From Candidatus Magasanikbacteria bacterium RIFOXYD2_FULL_41_14 (lineage in GTDB: Bacteria; Patescibacteriota; Patescibacteriia; Magasanikbacterales; GWA2-37-8), in NCBI GenBank assembly GCA_001784475.1, contig MFRE01000007.1:1-44528 (forward strand): 44,528 nucleotides of DNA. The letters run 5' to 3'. The position numbers and the translations under genes were made by a program. The stretch's first letter is position 1; the number at the start of each line of letters is the position of its first letter. Below, piece by piece: positions 8,298-15,782 of this stretch. The notes under the pieces were generated by a model, which was given only the letters and a program-made list of their open reading frames with translations, ran no database searches and was not told the origin of the DNA.

Positions 8298-9599
8298 TTA
8301 TTTTCCCTTAAATCTGACGCTACAAGAATATTTGTGCGCTGGCAAATTTTCCGCGCTTGCGAATGTCTCAATCGTGTCTTTAATCTTTCGCAATCCATTA
8401 ACATCACAACTTTGGCACTCAACCAATCGCATAAAATCAAACACCGACAACCCGCCAAACATTTTGGCAGCGCCGCCGGTTGGCAAAACGTGATTTGCGC
8501 CGGTCGCATAATCTCCGGCGGATTTGCAGGTATAAATGCCCACAAAAATAGATCCAGCATTAGTTATTCTTTTGGCCACTTTAGACGCGTTTTTTGTCAT
8601 TATCTGAATGTGCTCGGGCGCATAATCATTTGCAAAAACAATTGCCTCGTCTAATGTCTCAACTAACGCAAACAAACCGAAACTGTTGATTGAATTTCTG
8701 ATATTTTCCTGAGTTGAGAACCGCCCAATATTTTTTTCTATTTCCAATAATACGGCCTGTGCCAATGATGCTGAGGTAGTGATAAGCACCACTGCACCAT
8801 CGGGTCCGTGTTCAGCATCGGCCATTAAATCGGCGGCAACAAATTTTGGGTTAACAGTCTCGTCAGCGATAATAAACACTTCTGAAGGACCAGCCGGTAA
8901 ATCAATCGATATTTCTCCTGCCACAAACCCAGTTAATTTGGCAGCAGCCACATACGAGTTACCCGGCCCGACTATTTTAGATACCTTAGTCACGCTAGAT
9001 GTACCATATGTAAAAGCCGCAATGGCTTGCGCGCCACCAATTTTATAAATATCAACTATCCCAATTTTATCAGCTGCTACCAATAATTCTGGCGCCACCA
9101 AACCGTCTGAGCGCGGCGGCGTAGCGATCGCAATATTTTTACAACCAGCTAATTTTGCCGGTATACCATTCATTAAAACCGAAGATGGATATTGCGCCCG
9201 ACCTCCCGGTACATACAGCCCAACTTTTTCAATTGCTTGCCATTTATTCCAGACACGCACACCAATAACCGGCCTGACAATTTTTAACGCGCGACTCTGC
9301 ATCTGATTTTTTTGTACCAAAGATATATTTCGTATTGCCTGCGCGAGCGCTTTTAAAAATTCCTTACTTACTTTTGTATAAGCCTCCTTGATCTCTTGAC
9401 GACTTACTTTAGTGTTCACAATGTCCACCCGATCAAATTTTTTAGTATATTTTCTAACCGCTTCATCTCCATTTAGTTTCACTTCAGCCATAATTTTTTT
9501 TACCACAAAAGACACGGGCGCGTAATTTTGTTGACTGCGCTTCATGATTTGTTTAAAATTTGGATTTTTTTTTAATTCCGATAATTTAACAATTTTCAT
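8298..9599 (-). CDS. hisD: Histidinol dehydrogenase
   Basis: 433 residues, full length. Hallmarks: GLYVPGG, IGGAQAIAAFTYGT, GPGNSYVAAAK, LPAGPSEVFIIAD, AEHGPDG with His264, YAPEH with catalytic Glu329-His330, SAGDYATGANHVLPTGG with Asp363, and AHKYSC with His422. It performs the last two oxidations, L-histidinol to L-histidine, with NAD+ and Zn2+. The residue equivalent to the E. coli zinc ligand Gln259 is Asp261 here (ADAEH in place of SQAEH), a change that could keep metal binding. I start at the ATG at 9599 (MKIVKL), one base after the hisG stop, rather than at the longer upstream frame. Confidence 0.95.
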   Translation of the reverse strand: MKIVKLSELKKNPNFKQIMKRSQQNYAPVSFVVKKIMAEVKLNGDEAVRKYTKKFDRVDIVNTKVSRQEIKEAYTKVSKEFLKALAQAIRNISLVQKNQMQSRALKIVRPVIGVRVWNKWQAIEKVGLYVPGGRAQYPSSVLMNGIPAKLAGCKNIAIATPPRSDGLVAPELLVAADKIGIVDIYKIGGAQAIAAFTYGTSSVTKVSKIVGPGNSYVAAAKLTGFVAGEISIDLPAGPSEVFIIADETVNPKFVAADLMADAEHGPDGAVVLITTSASLAQAVLLEIEKNIGRFSTQENIRNSINSFGLFALVETLDEAIVFANDYAPEHIQIMTKNASKVAKRITNAGSIFVGIYTCKSAGDYATGANHVLPTGGAAKMFGGLSVFDFMRLVECQSCDVNGLRKIKDTIETFASAENLPAHKYSCSVRFKGK

Positions 9600-9600
9600 A

Positions 9601-10215
9601 TTAGATTCTTTCCAGAACAATATTATTTTTTTTCCGATTAAACGGACTTTCAATCAAAACTGCTTGAGACTCAAATATGGTGGCAATAGCCTTCAGCCCG
9701 CACTCGGACAGGGTCTTGCCGGTTTGGGTGATGTCACAAATCGCGTCGGCCAAACCCAATCGCGGTGCAATTTCCACGGAACCATTAATTTCAATAATAG
9801 ATGAGCTTACGTCATTTTGTCGCAGGAATTTTCTTAAACTGTTAGGATACGAAGTAGCAATACGCTCGTCTTGCAAATCTTTAATTTCTCGCCGAGGTAA
9901 TTTTTTGGGGAACGCAATCACTAATTTACATTGGCCAAACCCCAATCGTTTCACTACTTTATAATTTTCCCCCCGTTCATAAATAACATTCTCACCAACA
10001 ATTCCAAAATCAGCCACACCAGCTTTAACATATTCTGGTATATCACTATTGCGAACAAACAAAATTTCTACCAGCGCGTTAGTGCATTTAACAACCAGAT
10101 CACCCAACCGTGTGGTATCAAATTCAAACCCGAGCGACCTGATAAAACTTAAACTGGGGTCTTGCAAGCGCCCTCTTTTTTGAACCGCAATACGAACGTT
10201 ATTTTCTGATGTCAT
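9601..10215 (-). CDS. hisG: ATP phosphoribosyltransferase, short form
   Basis: 204 residues. VRIAVQKRGRL, DFGIVGENVI and DAICDITQTGKTL (the PRPP-binding region) mark HisG. It catalyses the committed step, ATP plus PRPP to PR-ATP. The protein ends where the short form ends and lacks the roughly 80-residue C-terminal histidine-binding regulatory domain of the long form. Characterised short forms need the HisZ partner, a histidyl-tRNA synthetase paralogue. No separate hisZ is present here; instead a HisRS gene lies immediately upstream, overlapping by ATGA (10212-10215). Confidence 0.94.
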   Translation of the reverse strand: MTSENNVRIAVQKRGRLQDPSLSFIRSLGFEFDTTRLGDLVVKCTNALVEILFVRNSDIPEYVKAGVADFGIVGENVIYERGENYKVVKRLGFGQCKLVIAFPKKLPRREIKDLQDERIATSYPNSLRKFLRQNDVSSSIIEINGSVEIAPRLGLADAICDITQTGKTLSECGLKAIATIFESQAVLIESPFNRKKNNIVLERI

Positions 10216-11510
10216 AAATTGGTATATCCACTAAAATACTTATCTAACTGCGCTTGAGGGATTGTCTTTTGCTTGCCAGTTTCCATATTTTTAATAGTAA
10301 CGGCATTATCAGCTACTTCATCAGGGCCACAAATTACAACAAATTTTACTTTTTTCTTATCGGCATAAGCAAATTGCTTTGGCAATTTTGCTGGCTCAAA
10401 ATATATTTCCGTATTAATGCCGGCAGTTTGCAATTGGCTCCATACTTCCAATGACTTAGGCAAAGTAATTTCGTCAAAATAAGCGACCACCACATCTGAA
10501 TTGAATTTTACATCATTGAGCAAGCCCAAATCTTCCATCGCAACAACAATACGATCAAAACCAAACGCCACCCCAACGCCACTGATCTCTTTGTCGGTAA
10601 ACATGCCACACAAATCATCATACCGCCCCCCGGCGCAAACCGCTCCAATATCCACTCCTTGAGGGTAAACCTCATAAATAATCCCAGTGTAATAATCAAG
10701 CCCGCGCGCCAAACTCGGGTCAAACTCCAAAAATTCTTCCGGCACGCCGGCGTCACCGCAAAGCTGAAGGAACATTTCTACCTCCGCAATATCATATTTT
10801 TTTAGATTTTCAATTTTTTCTTGATTAGTACCAACAAGCACCATTGTCTTTAGGATATTTTTGACAACACTGACATCACAAACTTGGCTCATTTCTTGAG
10901 TGACACCATCGCGACCGATCTTGTTAAGCTTATCCAAAATACGCATTATCGCCGGTTGTTTTTCTTTTTCAATCTTTAAAAAATCCAAAATGCTGTTAAT
11001 TAACCGCCGGCTATTAATCTTTATGACAAATTTTTCAAACCCCAACTCCTTAAACACTAAGTAAATTGCCTTGGCGATTTCAGTTTCAGCCAACAAGTTC
11101 TTTGTGCCTATAATATCAATATCGCATTGTGTAAATTCGCGATAACGCCCTTTAGCCGGTTTATCCGCCCGCCATACTTTGGAAATCTGGTAGCGCTTAA
11201 ACGGCATGGGCAATTGTGAATAATTAGCAGAAACAAGGCGCGCAAACGGCACAGTTTGATCAAACCTTAAGGCCACATCACGCCCACCGTTATCTTCAAA
11301 TCTGTACAACTGTTTAGAACCATCATCACCATATTTACCCACCAACGTTTCAGCATATTCTATGGCCGGAGTATCAATTGAATCATAACCAAAACGCTCA
11401 AATATAGACACGATCTTGCTCTGCACTAAATTGCGCCTAGTCATTTCAGCTGGTAAAAAATCACGCGTACCTTTTAATATTCTGGGAATAATTTTCTTTT
11501 TTGTTTTCAT
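10212..11510 (-). CDS. hisS: Histidyl-tRNA synthetase at the head of the his operon
   Basis: 432 residues with full class II HisRS architecture: motif 1 region GTRDFLPAEM, motif 2 RYREFTQCDIDIIG (122-135), the HisA-type signature RGLDYYTG (269-276), motif 3 GVGVAFGFDRI (311-321), and a C-terminal anticodon-binding domain (about 340-432). All aminoacylation residues I can recognise are present, and HisZ proteins normally lack the anticodon domain, so this is a true HisRS rather than HisZ. It may still serve the short HisG next to it. It is the first gene of the histidine operon, joining charging of tRNA-His to histidine supply. A GATAAT box sits only 9 nt before the ATG. Confidence 0.93.
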   Translation of the reverse strand: MKTKKKIIPRILKGTRDFLPAEMTRRNLVQSKIVSIFERFGYDSIDTPAIEYAETLVGKYGDDGSKQLYRFEDNGGRDVALRFDQTVPFARLVSANYSQLPMPFKRYQISKVWRADKPAKGRYREFTQCDIDIIGTKNLLAETEIAKAIYLVFKELGFEKFVIKINSRRLINSILDFLKIEKEKQPAIMRILDKLNKIGRDGVTQEMSQVCDVSVVKNILKTMVLVGTNQEKIENLKKYDIAEVEMFLQLCGDAGVPEEFLEFDPSLARGLDYYTGIIYEVYPQGVDIGAVCAGGRYDDLCGMFTDKEISGVGVAFGFDRIVVAMEDLGLLNDVKFNSDVVVAYFDEITLPKSLEVWSQLQTAGINTEIYFEPAKLPKQFAYADKKKVKFVVICGPDEVADNAVTIKNMETGKQKTIPQAQLDKYFSGYTNL

Positions 11511-11519
11511 ATATTTTTA

Positions 11520-11549
11520 ATTATCATAATAATTTAGCTTACCAAACAA
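11520..11549 (-). promoter_or_regulatory. Putative his operon promoter
   Basis: On the minus strand TTGTTT (11544-11549), an 18-base spacer and GATAAT (11520-11525), ending 9 nt before the hisS ATG at 11510. Transcription would start within about 3 nt of the start codon, giving a leaderless message. The -35 box falls in the T-tract of the preceding terminator. Confidence 0.5.
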
Positions 11550-11574
11550 AAAATCGCCTGACTGGCGATTTTGC
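11541..11574 (-). terminator. Intrinsic terminator downstream of the exported-protein gene
   Basis: Stem AAATCGCC / GGCGATTT (11551-11558 with 11564-11571), loop of five, followed on the minus strand by a T-rich run. It separates the 11603-12133 gene from hisS. As it lies just upstream of a his operon, an attenuator role could be imagined, but no leader peptide rich in His codons is seen. Confidence 0.75.
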
Positions 11575-11602
11575 CCTAAACAACAAACCTACCAGAGATT
11601 TG

Positions 11603-12133
11603 TTACCAAGGGCAATTGCGTTGATGAATTAGATTTTGTTGATTTATCTTTAACTTCATCTCTTTTAAACGTTTGACCAGCGACTTCATTGGTTGCGCAC
11701 CGCTTTTTATTTTTTTATTATTTTCTTTTAAAAATTGATTATTTGGAATAGCGGGCGCCCTGTCATCATAATTACTATCTGCTACAATCATATCATTTAT
11801 TTCAACAACTTCGGAATCAGACTGGGCCACTGACCCAATAGTAAATGTTCCACTTTGGTTTTGATTACCAGAGTTTGGTAAAACCACATAGACGGGTTGG
11901 CTAGAAGTGTCTACAACGCTATTACCAGAATTATCCCATAATAACACAGCACCTGTGGACATATTAACATCTGTAGCCGGACTTAAGGTGATATTTTGAA
12001 GACTAATTGAGTCAATCGTTCCTTCTAAGCCAAAACTGCTAACAATAGTTTCTGCCATAACGACAGTCGGCGCCACAACAATAACAGTGGCGGCCAACAA
12101 TGTTATAAAAAGACGATATTTGGCTACTGACAT
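11603..12133 (-). CDS. Exported protein of unknown function
   Basis: 176 residues. Residues 1-28 form a signal peptide (basic start, hydrophobic LFITLLAATVIVVAPTVVM, then AET). The mature part begins with a small beta-rich segment (about 30-105, with repeated short strands and Ser/Asn/Thr), then a linker and a basic, helical C-terminus (KSLVKRLKEMKLKINQQNL). No family recognised. It lies between its own promoter at 12183-12211 and a terminator at 11541-11574, so it is a single-gene transcript and not part of the his operon. Secretion is inferred from the signal sequence only. Confidence 0.7.
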   Translation of the reverse strand: MSVAKYRLFITLLAATVIVVAPTVVMAETIVSSFGLEGTIDSISLQNITLSPATDVNMSTGAVLLWDNSGNSVVDTSSQPVYVVLPNSGNQNQSGTFTIGSVAQSDSEVVEINDMIVADSNYDDRAPAIPNNQFLKENNKKIKSGAQPMKSLVKRLKEMKLKINQQNLIHQRNCPW

Positions 12134-12182
12134 ATAATTAGTACTATATTAAATGATTCGCTATCTGTATTAGCGTATTAAT

Positions 12183-12211
12183 ACATTAATACATAATCAA
12201 TAATTTGTCAA
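12183..12211 (-). promoter_or_regulatory. Promoter of the exported-protein gene
   Basis: On the minus strand TTGACA (12206-12211), 17-base spacer, TAATGT (12183-12188). The downstream stretch carries overlapping copies of GTATTAAT in both orientations (12167-12196), which could be an operator. Confidence 0.5.
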
Positions 12212-12240
12212 GTTTCGCCTGTGGATAAGTTTGCGTCAAT

Positions 12241-12266
12241 TAAAAAACCCGCATCATTTTGCGGAT
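12241..12266 (-). terminator. Terminator overlapping the 3' end of the TrpR-like gene
   Basis: Minus-strand stem CCGCA / TGCGG (12260-12264 with 12249-12253) followed by six T. The 5' half of the stem lies inside the last codons of the TrpR-like gene. Confidence 0.7.
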
Positions 12267-12556
12267 TTTTTACTTTTCTTTAATTTTGAGAGCACCGCCC
12301 GATACCCGCCCTCGCCGTGGACAAGCCAATGGGATATGCGCGTTATGGTGGTCGTTGATACCTTGGCCAGCTTAGCAATTTCTCGATATGATTTGCCAGC
12401 GGCCAATAGTTCCACTACTTGGAAGCGACTACCTAATTCTTCCAACTCTTCCAGCGTGCACAAATCTCGCAAAAAATTTAACATTTGTGTTTCATCTTTT
12501 GCAATCAACAACGCCGTGGCCAACCTTTTTAATTTTTTAGTTCGATAATTATTCAT
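12254..12556 (-). CDS. TrpR-like / YerC-YecD family DNA-binding protein
   Basis: 100 residues from the ATG at 12556 (MNNYRTKK). The protein matches the small TrpR-repressor superfamily: ALLIAKDETQMLNFLRDLCTLEELEELGSR helices, then a helix-turn-helix (KSYREIAKLAKVSTTTITRISHWL), ending in a Lys-rich tail. These proteins bind DNA as dimers; TrpR itself senses tryptophan, but YerC-type members have no established ligand. The frame continues upstream to 12586, without support. Its target is unknown. A perfect DnaA-box-like 9-mer (12218-12226, minus) lies shortly downstream. Confidence 0.88.
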   Translation of the reverse strand: MNNYRTKKLKRLATALLIAKDETQMLNFLRDLCTLEELEELGSRFQVVELLAAGKSYREIAKLAKVSTTTITRISHWLVHGEGGYRAVLSKLKKSKKSAK

Positions 12557-12630
12557 ATATGCAACAGTAGTATAACATAAAATCAATCAAAATTAGCTAA
12601 ATCTATCCACAGCTCTAGAAATACCCCCTC

Positions 12631-12659
12631 TTGACAAACGCAACTAAGTTGCGTATAGT
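12631..12659 (+). promoter_or_regulatory. fur-zip promoter with palindromic operator
   Basis: TTGACA (12631-12636), exactly 17 bases, TATAGT (12654-12659): a near-consensus promoter. The spacer is filled by a perfect 8-1-8 palindrome, ACGCAACT-A-AGTTGCGT (12638-12654). Its position between the two boxes is ideal for repression, most simply autoregulation by the Fur-family protein that follows. Confidence 0.85.
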
Positions 12660-12684
12660 AAACAGGCAAAACAATGTAAATGCT

Positions 12685-13101
12685 ATGCCCACCAAAAAAA
12701 TTTACCAAATTTTAAAAGACAGGGAAGAACGACTTACCCCCCGTCGTCGAGCCATTATTGAAACTTTGTCAAAAAATGGCCCCTGGAGTGTAGATTTAAT
12801 TTTGCCTGAATTAAAAAAAAGGGGCCTACCAGCCAACAAAACCACGGTTTATCGGGAACTAAATTTTTTAAATAATTTGGGTCTCATTAACGAACTACAT
12901 CTACCTGGACGCAAAAAATATTACGAAATCCAAACCGAGCACCACCACCATTTAATCTGTAGCAAATGCAAAAAAATTAAACAGTTGAAATTGCCAGCTA
13001 TACTATGTAAAATGCTCGCAGACGTTACTTATATCAATAACTGCACTATTACAAATCATCATTTAGAATTTAGCGGACTGTGCAACCGCTGTAACAAATA
13101 A
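12685..13101 (+). CDS. Fur-family metalloregulator (Zur-like by context)
   Basis: 138 residues from the ATG at 12685. N-terminal winged helix (RLTPRRRAIIETLSKNGPWSVDLI...NKTTVYRELNFLNNLGLI), then a dimerisation/metal domain with HHHH (86-89), CSKC (92-95) and a C-terminal CNRC (133-136), the structural zinc site of the family. It is a cytoplasmic metal-sensing repressor. The gene is followed after 3 nt by a ZIP transporter, which makes zinc the likeliest signal. The palindrome in the promoter is the probable operator. The frame could start further upstream at the TTG of the -35 box, which is impossible in practice. Mn or Fe sensing cannot be excluded. Confidence 0.92.
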   Translation: MPTKKIYQILKDREERLTPRRRAIIETLSKNGPWSVDLILPELKKRGLPANKTTVYRELNFLNNLGLINELHLPGRKKYYEIQTEHHHHLICSKCKKIKQLKLPAILCKMLADVTYINNCTITNHHLEFSGLCNRCNK

Positions 13102-13104
13102 TTT

Positions 13105-13857
13105 ATGACACAAATAATTATTTATACGCTAGTAAGTGTATTACTCGTTAGCGCCATGTCGCTTATTGGTATAATTTTTTTATCCATTAAAACCGACCGA
13201 CTCAAACAAATTCTCATCTACATGGTGAGTTTTTCCGCCGGCGCTTTATTTGGCGATGCTTTTTTGCACCTCTTACCAGAAGCCACGGCCGAAACTTGTG
13301 GTGGCCAACATATTGCCCCCTTTTTGACTCTGGCCGGTATTTTGACATCATTTATAATGGAAAAATTAATTCATTGGCGCCATTGCCACTTGCCCCAAAC
13401 AGAAGGCCACATCCACCCTTTTGCCAAAATGAATTTGTTCGGCGACGCCATTCACAATTTTATTGACGGCTTAATTATCGCCGCTTCATATTTTGTCAGC
13501 ATTCCAGTTGGAATTGCCACCACTATTGCCGTCGTGTTTCACGAAATTCCACAAGAAGTTGGAGATTTTGGCGTATTGCTACATGGTGGCTATACTAAAC
13601 CCAAAGCTTTATTAATGAATTTTATGACCGCCTTAGCCGCACTGCTCGGAGCAATAGTCGTTCTAATTATCGGTGCTCATGCCGAATACCTAACATATTA
13701 TTTGGTCCCGTTTGCCGCCGGTAGCTTCATTTATATCGCCGGTTCGGATTTAATTCCGGAATTACACAAGGAAACTGCGCCTAAACGTTCTTTGCTACAA
13801 CTGATTTGGTTTGTGTTTGGCATTGCGCTAATGGCTTCTCTTTTGTTGGTAGGATAA
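13105..13857 (+). CDS. ZIP-family divalent metal transporter
   Basis: 250 residues, eight predicted membrane segments. The ZIP signatures HNFIDG (117-122) in TM4 and HEIPQEVGD (146-154) in TM5 form the binuclear metal site. A His-rich loop between TM3 and TM4 (residues 90-104, HWRHCHLPQTEGHIH) is also typical. ZIP proteins move Zn2+ or related ions toward the cytoplasm. It follows the Fur-type gene by 3 nt, so it shares that promoter and is presumably derepressed when metal is scarce. A bidirectional terminator lies about 110 nt downstream after a palindromic repeat. Confidence 0.93.
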   Translation: MTQIIIYTLVSVLLVSAMSLIGIIFLSIKTDRLKQILIYMVSFSAGALFGDAFLHLLPEATAETCGGQHIAPFLTLAGILTSFIMEKLIHWRHCHLPQTEGHIHPFAKMNLFGDAIHNFIDGLIIAASYFVSIPVGIATTIAVVFHEIPQEVGDFGVLLHGGYTKPKALLMNFMTALAALLGAIVVLIIGAHAEYLTYYLVPFAAGSFIYIAGSDLIPELHKETAPKRSLLQLIWFVFGIALMASLLLVG

Positions 13858-13867
13858 ATTTATTTAA

Positions 13868-13958
13868 TGTCATTGCGAGGAGCGCCTTTAGCCCCGTACT
13901 TGATACGGGGGACGCGGTAATCCCAAAGTTAGATTGCTTCACTTCGTTCGCAATGACA
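13868..13958. repeat. Palindromic dispersed repeat, copy 1
   Basis: About 91 bp bounded by inverted ends TGTCATTGCGAG and TTCGCAATGACA, with the inner phrase ACTTCGTTCG. A second copy (75 bp, 30103-30177) has the same ends. This is a MITE/REP-like non-coding repeat. Confidence 0.8.
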
Positions 13959-13960
13959 AC

Positions 13961-13995
13961 AAAAAAAGAGTCCGTATAATTCGGGCTCTTTTTTA
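13961..13995. terminator. Bidirectional terminator between ZIP and DNPH1-like genes
   Basis: Stem GAGTCCG / CGGGCTC (13968-13974 with 13982-13988, one G-T pair), seven A before and six T after, so it can end transcription from both convergent genes. Confidence 0.85.
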
Positions 13996-14004
13996 TTTTA
14001 AAAA

Positions 14005-14418
14005 TTATTTACTAAAAACCTTTTCCAAAATAACCTTCAAATCAGCTACTGTTAAATAACTAAAAACTTCCACACCACTATCCCCTTTTATCATTGCCGA
14101 CAATTTATAAGTATTTTCGCCTTTAAATAACCCAACAACGCGCTTTCCTAATGTTGTTGCTTTGGCGATTTCGTATCCAACTCCCAAACTTGGTGCGGTT
14201 AGTTCCGCTACTAACACATCACAATCTGCCACCATCCTTAAATCTCGATCATGAATTTCTTCTTTACTCAAATCCGTCTCTCCAAAATCTGATATTTTTT
14301 CATTCCCTAAAAATGGATTGACGACCTCACCATATCCTTGTAAAATTTTTACGATCTCTTCATAGACAGGTTGCAATTCTCGCCCACCTCGCACGGAAGC
14401 GGCAAAATATATTTTCAT
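14005..14418 (-). CDS. DNPH1-like 2'-deoxynucleoside 5'-phosphate N-hydrolase / nucleoside deoxyribosyltransferase family
   Basis: 137 residues. The N-terminal KIYFAASVRGGRE, the central DRDLRMVADCDVLVAELTAPSLGVGYEIAKA and the following KRVVGLF are typical of the nucleoside 2-deoxyribosyltransferase superfamily, closest to the DNPH1 (Rcl) group, which cleaves deoxynucleoside monophosphates to base plus deoxyribose 5-phosphate. Human DNPH1 removes 5-hydroxymethyl-dUMP. The gene overlaps the TrmB-type regulator by ATGA (14415-14418), so both are made from one message. Its neighbours in the next 4 kb are also nucleotide enzymes. Substrate is not proven from sequence. Confidence 0.85.
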   Translation of the reverse strand: MKIYFAASVRGGRELQPVYEEIVKILQGYGEVVNPFLGNEKISDFGETDLSKEEIHDRDLRMVADCDVLVAELTAPSLGVGYEIAKATTLGKRVVGLFKGENTYKLSAMIKGDSGVEVFSYLTVADLKVILEKVFSK

Positions 14419-15227
14419 ACTAATTTTTCATTAATACTTAACAATGTAATATCAGTTGATTTATCCCAAATATAATCAAACTGCTTTTCTTGCCACTGTG
14501 CCAATGCCACGTCCTCTACCAACAACGCCGATGGCTCGTGGCTGTTATAAGTGGTGTATAGTATTTTACCACTATATATCATAATATCAACCCCGCCAGA
14601 CAAAGTGGATTTTTCCAAACGAAATTGAGTATAATCATTGTAGCTCGTCTTTAACACCAAAGCTCGACTAGCCGGATCATCCGGTAGTAATATTTTGGTT
14701 TTTATTTTTTTAGCAACGCATCTATCCGCAAACATTTCCCTGGCCTCTAATCCAGGTTTTTTATTTTGATCAAACGGACGATATGTTCGAATTACTCCCG
14801 GACGACTTGCCACGACAGCTAAAAGCGCCCGATCATATTCGGCCATACCATCAAAAGTTTTAATACCGGGGCGAGCGCCAGCCAAACGATAGCTACGCCG
14901 CAAATCTGGAATAAGACGACGCAAATGTATCGCATCAGTTGCCACGGCCTGCTCGCGCTGCGACAATAATTCATATAAATGCTCTGGATCAACAGCTCGA
15001 TAAATAGTTCGCCACTTTTCTTTCCGCGCACCCACCAAACCAACCGCCACCAACTGACGCAACAAATAATACAAAAGAGTACGAGGGATATGCGACAAGA
15101 GCTGAAGCTCTTGAGCAGTACCAGGAGCATTTTTTAACATTAAAACATAGAGTTGAGCTTCATGTTCGCCCACCCCCAAAGTACTTAAAATGTTGGTAAT
15201 CTGACTGGGTGATTTTTGTTTTGCCAT
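14415..15227 (-). CDS. TrmB-family transcriptional regulator 1
   Basis: 270 residues. An N-terminal TrmB winged helix (TLGVGEHEAQLYVLMLKNAPGTAQEL...PRTLLYYLLRQLVAVGLVGARKE, about 15-75), a helical linker, and a C-terminal domain (about 115-270) with the phospholipase-D-like fold seen in such regulators (FDGMAEYDRALLAV). It probably binds a small effector. Its promoter overlaps a dyad at 15258-15278, and near-identical sites precede the 62-aa gene and ndk, so it may control this nucleotide island as well as itself. It is translationally coupled to the DNPH1-like gene. Effector unknown. Confidence 0.88.
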   Translation of the reverse strand: MAKQKSPSQITNILSTLGVGEHEAQLYVLMLKNAPGTAQELQLLSHIPRTLLYYLLRQLVAVGLVGARKEKWRTIYRAVDPEHLYELLSQREQAVATDAIHLRRLIPDLRRSYRLAGARPGIKTFDGMAEYDRALLAVVASRPGVIRTYRPFDQNKKPGLEAREMFADRCVAKKIKTKILLPDDPASRALVLKTSYNDYTQFRLEKSTLSGGVDIMIYSGKILYTTYNSHEPSALLVEDVALAQWQEKQFDYIWDKSTDITLLSINEKLV

Positions 15228-15249
15228 ATTTGGCTAAAATATGAGGTTT

Positions 15250-15278
15250 TTTATAAGTTGTAAAATATTATTTTACAA
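15250..15278 (-). promoter_or_regulatory. trmB1 promoter with embedded dyad operator (site 1)
   Basis: Minus-strand TTGTAA (15273-15278), 17-base spacer, TATAAA (15250-15255). The dyad TTGTAAAA / TTTTACAA (arms 15258-15265 and 15271-15278, 5 bp apart) covers the -35 box and most of the spacer, the layout of an autorepressed gene. Confidence 0.75.
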
Positions 15279-15346
15279 AGTAATGGCCTTATGATTGCTA
15301 ATATACACTATATTTGCTAAGATGTCAAGTCGTAAGAGTAATATTC

Positions 15347-15366
15347 TGTAAAATAGTTCTTTACAA
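15347..15366. promoter_or_regulatory. TrmB-like operator, site 2
   Basis: TGTAAAATAGTTCTTTACAA matches 17 of 20 positions of site 1 (TGTAAAATATTATTTTACAA, 15259-15278). It lies upstream of the 62-aa gene, about 93 bases before that gene's -10-like TATAAT. Confidence 0.6.
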
Positions 15367-15458
15367 AATCTTTGGCCGGTCTGTTGTTGTTTTCACATTG
15401 AAAAATATCTCCCTACAAGACATAGCTCCAGATGTAAACAATGACAGGTCGGCTAAGG

Positions 15459-15464
15459 TATAAT
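15459..15464 (+). promoter_or_regulatory. -10 box before the 62-aa gene
   Basis: A perfect TATAAT, 23 nt before the ATG at 15488. No good -35 box is at the normal distance; the start is preceded by an AAGAGG ribosome binding site (15478-15483). Confidence 0.45.
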
Positions 15465-15487
15465 AGCGACCTAGAAAGAAGAGGACC

Positions 15488-15676
15488 ATGAAGAAGAAAA
15501 CGGGGGAAAAAGAACTGGTCGAACCGTCGAAGGCCGCCCCCCTGCCATGGGGGAAAAGATGGAAAAGGGTGCTTGTAATTGACCCAAAGGCTGAACGAAT
15601 TGATCTCGATCTTTTTGGGCAAGAGGCCCAATACAAGATCATGTACAAGATGGTCGACGACGACGTCGAAAAATAG
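15488..15676 (+). CDS. Small protein of unknown function in the high-GC block
   Basis: 62 residues, charged, no signal peptide or membrane segment (KRWKRVLVIDPKAERIDLDLFGQEAQYKIMYKMVDDDVEK). A TATAAT box and an AAGAGG ribosome binding site precede the ATG, and the codon use is GC-rich like ndk next door and unlike flanking genes, all supporting a real gene. The stop is followed by structured repeat A. I do not recognise a family. A small binding partner or regulator is possible but unsupported. Confidence 0.5.
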   Translation: MKKKTGEKELVEPSKAAPLPWGKRWKRVLVIDPKAERIDLDLFGQEAQYKIMYKMVDDDVEK

Positions 15677-15682
15677 CTATGG

Positions 15683-15782
15683 CACACATCCTACCTCCGG
15701 GGGCAAGGGTGGTGTGTAAGTTAACAGCAACATGCCCCCTCCCTAATTTATTGCCTAAGTTAATTGGACAATGGATTAGGAG
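15683..15782 (+). repeat. Structured repeat A (downstream of the 62-aa gene)
   Basis: About 100 bases sharing ordered blocks with repeat B at 16881-16981: GGGGGCA, GGGTGGTGTGTAAG, CAACATGCCCCCTCCC, GCCTAA and TTGGAC. GGGGGCA (15699-15705) can pair with TGCCCCC (15733-15739); separately, ACACA.CC.ACC (from 15684) can pair with GGT-GG-TGTGT (to 15717) with the GGGGGCA in its loop, giving a possible H-type pseudoknot. The right end carries TTGGAC, used in a promoter-like arrangement for ndk. Confidence 0.75.

Noticed and set aside
8294-8560. N-terminal extension of hisC
   Set aside because: It overlaps the 3' end of hisD in another frame; the family starts at MNNLVRKS, at the ATG at 8293.
11541-11602. 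Histidine attenuator or T-box ahead of hisS
   Set aside because: There is a terminator, but no His-rich leader peptide, no alternative antiterminator stem and no T-box core; it is adequately explained as the end of the upstream gene.
12218-12612. Replication origin, based on TTATCCACAG-like DnaA boxes
   Set aside because: Only one perfect and one imperfect box, about 390 bp apart, with no dnaA, dnaN or AT-rich unwinding cluster.
15361-15687. Leftward 108-codon frame in the high-GC block
   Set aside because: It is the complement of the 62-aa gene, which has a -10 box and a ribosome binding site on the plus strand.
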